Shown piece by piece: positions 17,187 to 27,478 of a DNA stretch of 64,000 bases. Positions within the stretch are counted from its first letter, which is position 1. The number at the start of each line of letters is the position of its first letter. Origin of the DNA: Dictyobacter formicarum (GTDB lineage Bacteria; Chloroflexota; Ktedonobacteria; Ktedonobacterales; Ktedonobacteraceae); NCBI RefSeq assembly GCF_016587435.1, contig NZ_BNJJ01000001.1, positions 186,001 through 250,000 of the forward strand, in the 5' to 3' direction. The notes under the pieces were generated by a model that saw only the letters and a list, made by a program, of their open reading frames with translations, did not search any database and was not told where the DNA came from. The position numbers were made by a program, and so were the translations under genes.

Positions 17187-19283
17187 ATGGTCACGACAGC
17201 GAAAACTGACATTGATCAGTTGTGCATCAATACTATTCGCACCCTTTCTATGGATGCGGTCCAGGCGGCCAAATCAGGTCATCCTGGTACGCCAATGGCA
17301 TTAGCTCCGGTAGCTTATTGCCTCTGGCAAAAATATTTACACTTTTCGCCAGAGGATCCGATCTGGCCGAATCGGGATCGTTTTGTGCTTTCCAATGGCC
17401 ATGCTTCGATGCTGCTTTACAGTCTGCTGCATCTGACGGGCGTAAAGGCGGTTAATCCACGCTATGAGCGGCTCGGGGTGCCTTCGGTGACACTGGATGA
17501 TATTAAGCATTTCCGTGAGTTGAATAGTAAGTGCCCTGGCCATCCTGAATATCGCTGGACTTCGGGAGTAGAGACAACAACGGGTCCGCTGGGTCAGGGG
17601 GTATCAAATAGCGTGGGAATGGCCATTGCCAGTAAGTGGCAGGCACAATACTTTAATCGTCCAGGCTTTGAGCTGTTCAATTTTGATGTCTATGCTATCT
17701 GTGGCGATGGGTGCCTGATGGAGGGCATCAGTAACGAGGCGGCCTCACTGGCGGGACATTTGAAGCTTTCTAATCTGTGCTGGATTTATGATAATAATCA
17801 TATTACGATCGAAGGCAATACTGCGCTGGCTTTTAGCGATGATGTGGCCACCCGTTTCCTTTCCTATGGTTGGAATGTGACCCGCGTCGGAGATGCCAAC
17901 GACCTGGAGATGCTTTCGCGAGCCTTTGATGTCTTCAAAGCTACCGATGATCGTCCGACGATGATTATTGTGGATAGCCACATTGGCTATGGGGCTCCCA
18001 ATAAACAGGATACCAGCGCAGCCCATGGAGAACCACTTGGCGAAGAGGAAGTTCGCTTGACCAAGCAGCGCTATGGCTGGCCGCCAGATGCTAAATTTTT
18101 GGTGCCAGAGGGGGTCTATGAGCATTTCCAGGCAGAGATGGGGAAGCGTGGCAATCAGTTGGAGCAGGCCTGGTATCAGTTGTTTGATGATTATAAGAAG
18201 GACTACCCGGAACTGGCTGATAATCTGGATAAGATGCAGCATCGTCAGTTGCCTGAGGGCTGGGATCAAGGTCTTCCTACATTTCCACCTGATCCAGTGG
18301 GGATTGCTTCGCGTAAGTCTTCAGGGCAGGTGCTGAATGCGGTCGCTAAAAATGTGCCCTGGCTGCTTGGTGGAGCAGCCGATCTGGCCCCTTCTACCAA
18401 TACACGTCTGACCTTTAAGGGTGCGGACGATTTTGAGGCGGATAATTATGGAGGGCGCAATTTCCACTTTGGGGTCCGCGAGCATGCGATGTGTGCCATC
18501 GTCAATGGTATGTCGCTCTCTAAATTACGTCCCTATGCCGCTGGCTTCTTCATCTTTACCGATTATTGTCGCGCGGCAATTCGTTTGAGCGCGATCATGG
18601 AAATTCCTGTAATCTATATCTTTACCCACGACTCTATTAGCGTGGGTCAGGATGGACCTACACACCAGCCCATTGAGCAGCTGGCTTCTTTGCGTGCGAT
18701 GCCTGGCATCATTACTATCCGCCCGGCCGATGCTAATGAGGTGGTTGAGGCCTGGAAAGTGATTATGCCTCTGCATCATGAGCCGGTTGTGCTGATACTT
18801 TCACGTCAAGAATTGCCTACCTTGGATCGCACTAAGTATGGATCTGCGGCGGGCGTGGCTAAAGGAGCTTATGTGCTGGCTGATGCTCCCGGTGGCAAAC
18901 CAGAGGTGCTCTTGCTGGCAACAGGTAGTGAAGTTCAGCTCTGCATCAAGGCTTATGAGCAATTGATCGCTGAAGGTATTAAGGCTCGCGTTGTGAGTAT
19001 GCCGTCCTGGGAACTCTATGAGCAGCAAAGCCAGGAGTATAAGGATAGTGTTTTGCCTCCCAATGTGACTGCACGCGTTTCGGTTGAGGCCGGATCTACT
19101 ATTGGCTGGGCCCACTATATCGGTATGAATGGAACCGTCCTCGGCATGAAGTCCTTCGGTGCCTCCGCTCCTTTAGATATGGTGCTGCAGCACTTCGCGT
19201 TTACACCTGACCATATTATTAAGGCCGCCAAAGAGCAATTGGCACGTGTCAAAACTCCTCCGAAGGACGCCCAAAAAGAATAA
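17187..19283 (+). CDS. tkt: Transketolase
   Basis: A 698-residue thiamine-diphosphate enzyme of the non-oxidative pentose phosphate pathway that moves two-carbon units between ketose and aldose phosphates. The ThDP motif starts at GDGCLMEG and ends in NNH in the first domain. The substrate and cofactor histidines are seen in GHPGTPM, GPLGQG and AAHGEPLG. The pyrimidine domain has FGVREHAM with the catalytic glutamate, and later HDSISVGQDGPTHQP. Length matches the usual 660-700. AAGGAG lies 10 bases before the ATG. A strong hairpin follows the gene. The enzyme would connect the pentose or ketose phosphates expected from the sugar island to glycolysis, though it is 34 kb away from it. Confidence 0.97.
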   Translation: MVTTAKTDIDQLCINTIRTLSMDAVQAAKSGHPGTPMALAPVAYCLWQKYLHFSPEDPIWPNRDRFVLSNGHASMLLYSLLHLTGVKAVNPRYERLGVPSVTLDDIKHFRELNSKCPGHPEYRWTSGVETTTGPLGQGVSNSVGMAIASKWQAQYFNRPGFELFNFDVYAICGDGCLMEGISNEAASLAGHLKLSNLCWIYDNNHITIEGNTALAFSDDVATRFLSYGWNVTRVGDANDLEMLSRAFDVFKATDDRPTMIIVDSHIGYGAPNKQDTSAAHGEPLGEEEVRLTKQRYGWPPDAKFLVPEGVYEHFQAEMGKRGNQLEQAWYQLFDDYKKDYPELADNLDKMQHRQLPEGWDQGLPTFPPDPVGIASRKSSGQVLNAVAKNVPWLLGGAADLAPSTNTRLTFKGADDFEADNYGGRNFHFGVREHAMCAIVNGMSLSKLRPYAAGFFIFTDYCRAAIRLSAIMEIPVIYIFTHDSISVGQDGPTHQPIEQLASLRAMPGIITIRPADANEVVEAWKVIMPLHHEPVVLILSRQELPTLDRTKYGSAAGVAKGAYVLADAPGGKPEVLLLATGSEVQLCIKAYEQLIAEGIKARVVSMPSWELYEQQSQEYKDSVLPPNVTARVSVEAGSTIGWAHYIGMNGTVLGMKSFGASAPLDMVLQHFAFTPDHIIKAAKEQLARVKTPPKDAQKE

Positions 19284-19346
19284 GCGGCGAGGTAAACATA
19301 CAAGGAGCGCCTCTTTCCCGTGGACGCGTTCGCAGCTTCTCCTTTC

Positions 19347-19382
19347 CAGCATTGGTGCCGCCATTGGGCGGCACCAATGCTG
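19347..19382. terminator. 16-bp GC-rich perfect hairpin after tkt
   Basis: The arms 19347-19362 and 19367-19382 pair perfectly around a four-base ATTG loop, 63 bases past the tkt stop. The stem is stable, but no U-run follows on either strand. Confidence 0.55.
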
Positions 19383-19768
19383 CCAGGAAATATCAAATAT
19401 TTTCAGTGGGCGTATCACTTTCGACAATCAGGGCGATCCAATCGATAAAGCCCTTGTTCTACACAACATTCAACTTGCCTCAGATAGCTTCAATCATACT
19501 CATCCTGATCATGTAATTGGTGCTTTTCGCTAAAAAAAGGCTTTTATCCTTAGCAGTTTATCAGTTGCTAGCTCAACAAGATTAGAAATCTTAAAGCTTT
19601 TTTAGGAAATGATTAATATCCCGCTATACTCCAAAAATGTGTATCTCTTTTTCTTTACGCAACCGTATAATACTCAGAACGGAGAAACAAAAATAACTTC
19701 TCCAGATTGAATAATCTTTTAATAACTGCTAACGAAACATTTGTAAGTTAGAGAAGGAGAAACAATAT
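19383..19768. other. Intergenic region upstream of the GlsB-type gene
   Basis: AT-rich. It holds a TATAAT box at 19666-19671 about 100 bases before the next start, without a clear -35 at 17 bases. A small plus-strand frame covering the tkt hairpin is judged non-coding. Confidence 0.35.
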
Positions 19769-20065
19769 ATGTTTGCTGCTACAACTCTTACACTTGCTGC
19801 TATTGATCTTGGTGGCATTGTCTGGTGGTTGCTGGTCGGTCTGATCGCTGGCGCCCTGGCTAGCCTGGTCATGCGCGGCGGTGGTTATGGTATCGTTGGC
19901 GACATCGTCGTTGGTCTCGTAGGAGCATTGATTGGTGGTTTCCTGGCTAGCCTGGTCGGCCTGGGTGGCTATGGTTTCATTGGTACAACCATCGTTGCTT
20001 TCATCGGTGCTTGTATCCTCATCGCTATCCTGCGTGCCGTTAGTGGTAGCACCCGCCGCGTATAA
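19769..20065 (+). CDS. GlsB/YeaQ/YmgE-family stress membrane protein
   Basis: A 98-residue small membrane protein with three hydrophobic segments, rich in Gly, Leu, Val and Ala. The pattern LVGLIAGALASLVMRGGGYGIVGD and GLVGALIGG is typical of the transglycosylase-associated/GlsB family, induced by envelope or general stress in many bacteria; the biochemical role is not known. The length is slightly above the usual 80-90 because of an N-terminal extension. GAAGGAG lies 9 bases before the ATG. The gene is followed by two stacked terminator-like hairpins. Confidence 0.85.
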   Translation: MFAATTLTLAAIDLGGIVWWLLVGLIAGALASLVMRGGGYGIVGDIVVGLVGALIGGFLASLVGLGGYGFIGTTIVAFIGACILIAILRAVSGSTRRV

Positions 20066-20128
20066 CTTCTATACGTATGCTGCGCAAAGAACATACTACA
20101 CTTGTTCACTTCCCTTTCAAGAGTTAAC

Positions 20129-20174
20129 ATAAATAAAGGGCCCCTCTTCTGACGAGGAGGGCCCCTTTATTTAT
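20129..20174. terminator. Bidirectional terminator hairpin
   Basis: The arms 20129-20149 and 20154-20174 pair over 21 positions with one C-C mismatch and one G-T pair around a four-base loop. The outer ends are A-rich on the left and T-rich on the right, so both strands get a U-run. It lies 64 bases after the GlsB-type gene. Confidence 0.8.
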
Positions 20175-20182
20175 ACTCATAT

Positions 20183-20245
20183 CTCACTGCACAGAGGCGG
20201 CCTGATGCCCCATCACGGGGCATCAGGCCGCCTCTGTGCAGTGAG
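20183..20245. terminator. 29-bp perfect hairpin between GlsB-type gene and glpK
   Basis: Positions 20183-20211 and 20217-20245 are exact inverted copies with a five-base ATCAC loop. It ends four bases from the glpK stop codon and should block read-through in either direction. A stem this long without a mismatch is unusual for a bacterial terminator. Confidence 0.75.
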
Positions 20246-20249
20246 AAGT

Positions 20250-22054
<1,805 letters not shown>

Positions 22055-22141
22055 TTACGATACATCCAAGACGACCTTGCCACGATTGTGTCGTCCCTCA
22101 ATACGCTGATGGGCTTGCTGGACCTCTGCTATAAGTAGGTG
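22055..22141 (-). pseudogene. C-terminal remnant of a zinc-type alcohol dehydrogenase/quinone reductase
   Basis: On the minus strand a short frame reads IAEVQQAHQRIEGRHNRGKVV, followed by LDVS and a stop at 22055-22057. This is the normal end of medium-chain dehydrogenases (the AH-x-x-[IM]-E-x-x-H-x-x-G-K-[IV]-V pattern). Upstream in this frame a TGA appears at once, and a neighbouring frame gives PLTPTY, which fits the expected preceding strand, so a frameshift is likely. The rest of the gene is missing. Confidence 0.6.
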
Positions 22142-22200
22142 TCAGAGGTAGTATAGCGCCCATACACGAATGCTGTCATGATCCAAAAGAGACATTGTGT

Positions 22201-22253
22201 GCCATTTAATGGCCCTTCGATCGTGGTGCCCCCTGACGGCGGCGCCACGAAGG
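22201..22253. repeat. Palindromic REP-like element between two gene remnants
   Basis: GCCATTTAATGGC at 22201-22213 is a short palindrome. It is followed by an imperfect hairpin whose outer arms are CCTTCG (22214) and CGAAGG (22248), with further pairing inside. The element lies between the dehydrogenase remnant and the Rrf2 remnant, and may mark the break point. Confidence 0.45.
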
Positions 22254-22277
22254 AAAACCCTGGGGTCGTGCCATTAA

Positions 22278-22547
22278 TCTCAGGAGATTATTATAGGACA
22301 GCTTGTGCGGCAGACTGAGGAAGATTTTTATCTTGTAGAATGCTTCAACGCCGAAAAAAACCACTGCTTCATCACACCTCAATGCCAGCTGCGTTCGGTC
22401 TTCGCGGAAGCGACGCAGGCCTTTCTGCAGGTCCTCGATAGCTATACTCTGGCAGATATCGCACACAACCCGTTGCTGGCACAACACATTATCCAGATAG
22501 AGCCGTCAAGGAGCAAAACGGTCCCCACCCAGACAGAATCGGCATGA
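22278..22547 (+). pseudogene. C-terminal remnant of an NsrR/Rrf2-type regulator
   Basis: The frame opens after a TAA at 22275 and reads EIIIGQLVRQTEEDF, then LVECFNAEKNHC, FITPQCQLRSVF, and LQVLDSYTLADIA. This is the wing end and the three-cysteine iron-sulfur region of Rrf2-family repressors such as NsrR, with Cys spacing C-x8-C-x5-C. The N-terminal winged-helix DNA-binding part (about 60 residues) is absent and the upstream bases do not restore it in any frame. The first usable start is a GTG at 22305 without a good ribosome site. It is therefore treated as a truncated gene. Confidence 0.7.
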
Positions 22548-22809
22548 GTGTAACCATGAATGCTTCAACAACAGGCTAGCAGCCAGGAAATCATATGATC
22601 AAACATGCCAGACAGCTCACTAAAAACTACAGCACCGCTTCACTGTTTGGCCAGGTTGAAACATATTTTACAACTCTTTTACAAACAACTTAATCATTTC
22701 TGATAGAAGCCCCCTATACTCCTATTTAGGAACACAAAAGGCTCTCTTTTATTCCTAGCCGTAAAGGCTTATTTTGAGTTCCAACAATCAGCAGAAGGAA
22801 GTAAGGGAC

Positions 22810-24162
22810 ATGGATATCGTTATACGTGGCATGAGGAATGTGCTACGTAACCCGCTACGATTGTTGCTAGTGGTGCTCCTGTTAGGCGCAAGCTTGATGC
22901 TTGTGGCTGCGATGGTTAGCCTTAATAGCAGCGCGCAGCAACAATTAACAAATGTACATAAAGAGGTGGGAACAGCTATCACAGTCAACTACGCGACTAA
23001 CGATAGTCAGAGTGACGCGCCAGGCACAGGCGGCACAGGATCAACCAATAGAGGTGGCAATGGCGATGGTTTCTTCAACCGGCAGCCCTCTACTCCTATT
23101 CCCAATAGCATCATTACAACAGTGTCGCATCTACCCGGCGTCAGCAGCGTTGAGGCAAATTTGAGGCGCACAGATACGAATAGCACACTCAAAACCAGTA
23201 CAATTCAAACGCCTGGTGGCAGGTCTATCTCGATTCCTCCAACGGTAAACGGGATTTCTACAGGCGCGACACACTTTACCTTAACAGGTGGAAGCACACC
23301 CACTCTAGTGTCGGGACGCAGTTTCCAGGCTAGCGATGCTAACACTAATGTGGCTATGATGAGCCAGACACTGGCCAGCAGCAATAGCCTGTCGGTCGGC
23401 TCTACCTTTACCCTGCAAGGCAAGACCTTTACCATCATTGGCCTCTTCAGCACCGATCAACAATTCGCCAACAGCGCACTGGTGATCCCAATGGCAACTA
23501 TGCAGAGCATCTTTTCAGTAAATGGCGTGGACTCGATTACAGTTTACGCACAAACTTATGAGCAGGCGGATACGCTGGCGGCCAAAATACGTACCACTCT
23601 GGGTAAATCTTATGATGTTGTCACCGAGGCTTCAACCTACGCCAGTACCATTAGCGCGCTTAATGCTGCTCAAAACAGTAGCAAGCTGGCGCTCATTGTA
23701 GCGATTGTTACCGCCACCCTGGTCATTATCTTTGCCGTATTTATTACCGTCCACGAGAGAACAGTAGAAATTGGCACCCTCAAAGCGATCGGGGCCTCGC
23801 ACTGGCAAGTGATTCGCCAGTTCTGGGGCGAAGTGCTGGCGCTGAGCGTTGTGGCAGCGCTGATAGCAGTGGTCCTGCTTGCAACCCTGGGATCAGTCAT
23901 CACCAGGGCTTTCGATGTCTCTACGCCAACCACAACGGCACCAACACCTGGTGGCTTTGGCAGAGGCGGATTCGGCGCTGGCCGCGCCTTGTTCGCGCAG
24001 CAGGCCGCCAATCTCAATGTCCATCTGTCTTCCGCCACATTAAATGCGCAAACACTACTGATCATCGTGGGACTTGGCATGGGACTGGCAGTGCTGACAA
24101 GCATTATCCCCGCCTGGTATGTGGCGCGTATCAAGCCAGCTGAAGTGTTGCGCAGAATATAG
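22810..24162 (+). CDS. ABC transporter permease, FtsX/MacB type
   Basis: A 450-residue four-helix permease. The first helix is near residues 15-37 (LRLLLVVLLLGASLMLVAAM). A large outer domain of about 260 residues (MacB_PCD type) follows, with a Gly/Asn/Thr-rich flexible stretch at about 70-95. The last three helices are in the C-terminal FtsX domain, with VHERTVEIGTLKAIGAS between helices 2 and 3. A second Gly-rich insert lies in the outer loop before the last helix. Expected function: mechanotransmission or export of a peptide, lipid or drug in the cytoplasmic membrane. The start is taken at the ATG of MDIVIRG, preceded by AAGGA, rather than the TTG twelve codons upstream. It forms an operon with the ATPase 31 bases downstream. 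Confidence 0.85.
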   Translation: MDIVIRGMRNVLRNPLRLLLVVLLLGASLMLVAAMVSLNSSAQQQLTNVHKEVGTAITVNYATNDSQSDAPGTGGTGSTNRGGNGDGFFNRQPSTPIPNSIITTVSHLPGVSSVEANLRRTDTNSTLKTSTIQTPGGRSISIPPTVNGISTGATHFTLTGGSTPTLVSGRSFQASDANTNVAMMSQTLASSNSLSVGSTFTLQGKTFTIIGLFSTDQQFANSALVIPMATMQSIFSVNGVDSITVYAQTYEQADTLAAKIRTTLGKSYDVVTEASTYASTISALNAAQNSSKLALIVAIVTATLVIIFAVFITVHERTVEIGTLKAIGASHWQVIRQFWGEVLALSVVAALIAVVLLATLGSVITRAFDVSTPTTTAPTPGGFGRGGFGAGRALFAQQAANLNVHLSSATLNAQTLLIIVGLGMGLAVLTSIIPAWYVARIKPAEVLRRI

Positions 24163-24193
24163 TGGAGCCAAAGAAAGGCAAAGGGGAATACGC

Positions 24194-25768
24194 ATGGATA
24201 CAGACTTGACCCCTATAGATGAGCAGGAAAACGAGGAATTAGAGGAGGCGCTAACGCCACTGCAATCGGAGGCGCAAGACGGGAGGCGCATCACCATTAC
24301 CGCCAGCGGATTAAGTAAATCCTTCATGCATAAAGGGGAAGAGATCAAAGCGGTCGATGATGCTAACTTTACCTTTACTGAGCGGCAGTTCATCACCATC
24401 ATGGGTCCCAGTGGATCGGGCAAATCGACGCTTCTGTATCTACTGGGTGGAATGGACCAGGCCACAAGTGGCGAACTGCAGATTGATGGCGTGGACGTGG
24501 GGCACCTCTCAGAGCAGCAGGAACATAAATTCAGGCGCGAGAAACTGGGGTTCGTCTTTCAATCCTTCCATCTGCTATCTAATATGACGGCGCTGGAGAA
24601 TGTCATGCTACCTATGCAGCTAGCGGGAGGACAAACACCAGCGTATATGCGTGAGCGGGCACGCTCTCTACTGAGAGAAGTGGGAATGAACGAAGATCGC
24701 CATAACCACCTGCCCGGCAAATTGTCTGGCGGACAGCAACAGCGCGTGGCGATCGCGCGAGCGTTGGCCAACGATCCCAGCGTAATCCTGGCCGATGAGC
24801 CAACGGGCAACCTGGATGCGCGCACCGGGACGCGCATCATTGAGCTGCTGAAAAAGCTAGCCGAGCAGGGCAAGACTGTGATTGTGGTGACGCACGATCG
24901 CGGTATTGCTCGCCTGGCAGATGTGCGCCTGGAAATGGAAAATGGCAAGCTTAAACCTATGCCCAAATATATCGGCGCTCAAGATGCCAGCACCAGAACA
25001 GTGGCTGTGAAATCATGGGACGAGATACCAGTGACGATTGTCGCCGAGGGCTTGAGCAAATATTTCAAGTATCGAGGCCAGACCATCAAGGCGGTAGATA
25101 AAGTAAACTTTTCGTTTAAGGAGCAGCAATTTGTCACCATCACTGGCCCCAGCGGCTCCGGGAAATCGACGCTACTGTATATAATGAGTGGGTTAGATCA
25201 GGCTACAAGTGGAGATTTACTCGTCGATGGGGTAGATGTCAGGCGCCTCGCTGGCCGGAAAGAGAATCATTTCAGACGTGAGAAGATCGGCTTTGTCTTT
25301 CAATCTTATCACCTGATTTCCAATCTGACAGCACTGGAGAACGTCATGCTGCCTATGCAGATGGTGCTCGGTAAGTCAGCAGAAGAAATACGCGAGCGAG
25401 CACGCAACCTGCTGTTCCTGGTGGGACTAAACGAGGACCGTCATAGCCACCTGCCCGGCAAACTATCCGGAGGGCAACAGCAGCGCGTAGCGATCGCGCG
25501 AGCGCTGGCCAACGATCCCAGGGTGATCCTGGCCGATGAGCCGACGGGCAACCTGGATGCCTATAATAGCAAGAGAATTATCGAATTACTCAAAAAGCTG
25601 GCCGAGCAGGGCAAGACCGTGGTTGTGGTGACGCATGACCGCAGCATCGCACGTGTGGCAGATGTGCGCCTGGAAATGGAAGATGGCAGGCTCACAGGGA
25701 TGGGCAATCAAATTGCTCCAGCCCGCCCTATTACGACCGTGCGCAAGAAAAAAGGCAAAAAGAAGTAG
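24194..25768 (+). CDS. Tandem-duplicated LolD/MacB-type ABC ATPase
   Basis: A 524-residue protein made of two complete, closely similar ATPase domains. The first (about 35-265) and second (about 285-510) each have [12 protein letters not shown] (Walker A), VFQS (Q loop), [18 protein letters not shown] (signature), [13 protein letters not shown] (Walker B) and VVTHDR (H switch). Both halves keep every catalytic residue. The usual MacB/LolD/FtsE ATPase is one domain that dimerises; here the dimer is covalent, with a linker of about 20 residues. The N-terminus has an acidic stretch and the C-terminus a lysine-rich tail. AAAGGGG lies 8 bases before the ATG; the frame open upstream overlaps the permease stop and is not used. 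It energises the adjacent permease. Confidence 0.88.
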   Translation: MDTDLTPIDEQENEELEEALTPLQSEAQDGRRITITASGLSKSFMHKGEEIKAVDDANFTFTERQFITIMGPSGSGKSTLLYLLGGMDQATSGELQIDGVDVGHLSEQQEHKFRREKLGFVFQSFHLLSNMTALENVMLPMQLAGGQTPAYMRERARSLLREVGMNEDRHNHLPGKLSGGQQQRVAIARALANDPSVILADEPTGNLDARTGTRIIELLKKLAEQGKTVIVVTHDRGIARLADVRLEMENGKLKPMPKYIGAQDASTRTVAVKSWDEIPVTIVAEGLSKYFKYRGQTIKAVDKVNFSFKEQQFVTITGPSGSGKSTLLYIMSGLDQATSGDLLVDGVDVRRLAGRKENHFRREKIGFVFQSYHLISNLTALENVMLPMQMVLGKSAEEIRERARNLLFLVGLNEDRHSHLPGKLSGGQQQRVAIARALANDPRVILADEPTGNLDAYNSKRIIELLKKLAEQGKTVVVVTHDRSIARVADVRLEMEDGRLTGMGNQIAPARPITTVRKKKGKKK

Positions 25769-25792
25769 CGATCAGTGCCCTCAAAAAATAGC

Positions 25793-25862
25793 CCCGAGAG
25801 CCAGACGAATAGATGAGCAATGCTTACGTAAGCATTGCCCATCTATTCGTCTGGCTCTCGGG
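25793..25862. terminator. 35-bp near-perfect palindrome, bidirectional terminator
   Basis: The arms 25793-25827 and 25828-25862 are inverted copies with a single A-C mismatch and essentially no spacer. It lies between the convergent ATPase (stop 25768) and flavin oxidase (stop 25868) genes and is placed to stop both. Confidence 0.75.
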
Positions 25863-25867
25863 CAACA

Positions 25868-27271
25868 TTATGTGGTTGGCTTGATATTTTGATTTACGTG
25901 GAACAAGTTATCCGGATCATACGTTGCTTTGATCTCGCCCAGTCGGGCATAGTTGTCGCGATAGGCTGCCTGCACGTAGTCGGCGCCTTCATCCATCATC
26001 ATGTTGACATAGCCCCCGCCTGATGAATAGGGATGGAGCGCCATCCAATAGTCTTTAGCCCACTGGATCATGCGCTCGTTGTTCGCCGGGTCGGGATCAA
26101 CGCCAACGATTACCTCGGCGAAGTTGGCGTCACGGAAACTGAACGCGGTATCGCTCGCATCAGCGCGATGGGCCGCTCCGTTGATCGGGTAGAGGTGCGC
26201 CGTCGAATGCATCGTCGGCAGTTGCGCGCTATACTTCAGATGCAGATCAATCGCCTTGTCACTCAGGTCGGTAAAGAAGTCGGTCTTCCAATACCACTGC
26301 AAGCCCTTCGGGTAGAGTGCGTCGAAGAGACTTTGGAGCATCGGCCACGGAATCGGTCCGGCGAAATCCACCGCCGGCGGGATGTGCGCGCGAATTGGTT
26401 GGAACAGTGTGTCGGCTTGCTCCAGCGCTCCACTGTAGCACCACACGATGGCACACATCTTCTGGAGATGAAATTGCTCTGGAAACGGTGGGGCCGGTGG
26501 CACCGTGATAAACCCGAACCAGCCATTAATCTCTTCGGGAGCGTTCAAGATGAAGTCGCGCCAGAATTTCATTACGTCTGCTGCCTGGTCGAGCGGCCAG
26601 AGCATCGGACCGCCGTAAACCGTGCTGATAGGATGCAGTTGGAACAGAAACGAGGTGACGACCCCGAAGTTGCCACCACCACCGCGGACCGCCCAGAACA
26701 GGTCGGCATGCTCGTCGGCGCTGGCCATGACGAAGCTGCCGTCGGCGAGCACTATGTCAACACCCAATAGGTTGTCGATCGTCAGGCCGAATGTACGTGC
26801 GAGGTAGCCAATGCCGCCGCCCAACGTCAGCCCACCAACGCCAGTAGTTGAAATGAAGCCGCTCGGCGTCGCCAATCCGAAGGGATGAGTGGCATGGTCC
26901 ACTTCTCCCCACGTGCAGCCGCCTGCAACGCGAACCGTGCGTGCTTCTGGATCAACGCGAATACCCTTCATCTCAGAGAGGTCGATTACCAGACCGTCGT
27001 CACAGGTGCTCAGTCCGGGACCATTGTGCCCGCCACCCCGGACAGCCAATGTCAGTTGGTGGTCGCGCGCAAAGTTGATGGCCGCGATCACATCGGCCAC
27101 ATCCACGCAGCGAGCAATGAGCGCAGGGTGCTTGTTAATCATGCCGTTGTAGACCTGGCGAGCCTGCTCGTAGTCCGCGTCGCCGGGTCGAAGCAGCGCA
27201 CCACGCAGGCGAGATGCCAGATCCTGGACCATCGTCTCATCCAAAGTGACTGTAGCGTATTGTTGTTCCAT
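25868..27271 (-). CDS. FAD-linked oxidase, berberine-bridge-enzyme type
   Basis: A 467-residue flavoprotein of the PCMH-type FAD-binding family with a C-terminal BBE segment (NLFHVNQNIKP). The FAD domain shows AVRGGGHNGPG, where the histidine is the usual 8-alpha covalent attachment site, and later TTGVGGLTLGGGIGYLARTFGLTIDN. The cysteine used for a second covalent bond in bicovalent members is not at the usual place, so single attachment is expected. Such enzymes oxidise sugars, alkaloids or other alcohols with O2. No signal peptide is seen. AAGGAG lies upstream of the ATG. By eye it is more G+C-rich than its neighbours, which may hint at transfer. It is the last gene before the SARP regulator, transcribed in the same direction 207 bases downstream of it. 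Confidence 0.85.
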   Translation of the reverse strand: MEQQYATVTLDETMVQDLASRLRGALLRPGDADYEQARQVYNGMINKHPALIARCVDVADVIAAINFARDHQLTLAVRGGGHNGPGLSTCDDGLVIDLSEMKGIRVDPEARTVRVAGGCTWGEVDHATHPFGLATPSGFISTTGVGGLTLGGGIGYLARTFGLTIDNLLGVDIVLADGSFVMASADEHADLFWAVRGGGGNFGVVTSFLFQLHPISTVYGGPMLWPLDQAADVMKFWRDFILNAPEEINGWFGFITVPPAPPFPEQFHLQKMCAIVWCYSGALEQADTLFQPIRAHIPPAVDFAGPIPWPMLQSLFDALYPKGLQWYWKTDFFTDLSDKAIDLHLKYSAQLPTMHSTAHLYPINGAAHRADASDTAFSFRDANFAEVIVGVDPDPANNERMIQWAKDYWMALHPYSSGGGYVNMMMDEGADYVQAAYRDNYARLGEIKATYDPDNLFHVNQNIKPTT

Positions 27272-27478
27272 TATACCTTTCTCCTTGTTTGCGCTGTTTC
27301 AAACAAAGTTGCGAACTACTATGCTATCTTTATGTGACTTAGGATAGCATGGGCAGCGTTAGGACAACGTTTGGTAATGCCGGATGTGGAAGCTTTTTCA
27401 AGATGGATGACGATGTTCACCAACAGGTTCGCGTTAGCAAAGCGTTATTATTGCATAACCACCGCAGGCACAGGCCGG

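Noticed and set aside
22206..22487. 93-codon minus-strand frame
   Set aside because: It is antisense to the clear NsrR/Rrf2 remnant, which explains the sequence better, and its end lies in the palindromic element.
26033..26770. 245-codon frame antisense to the flavin oxidase
   Set aside because: The oxidase on the other strand has full-length homology and a ribosome site; long antisense frames are common in G+C-rich genes.
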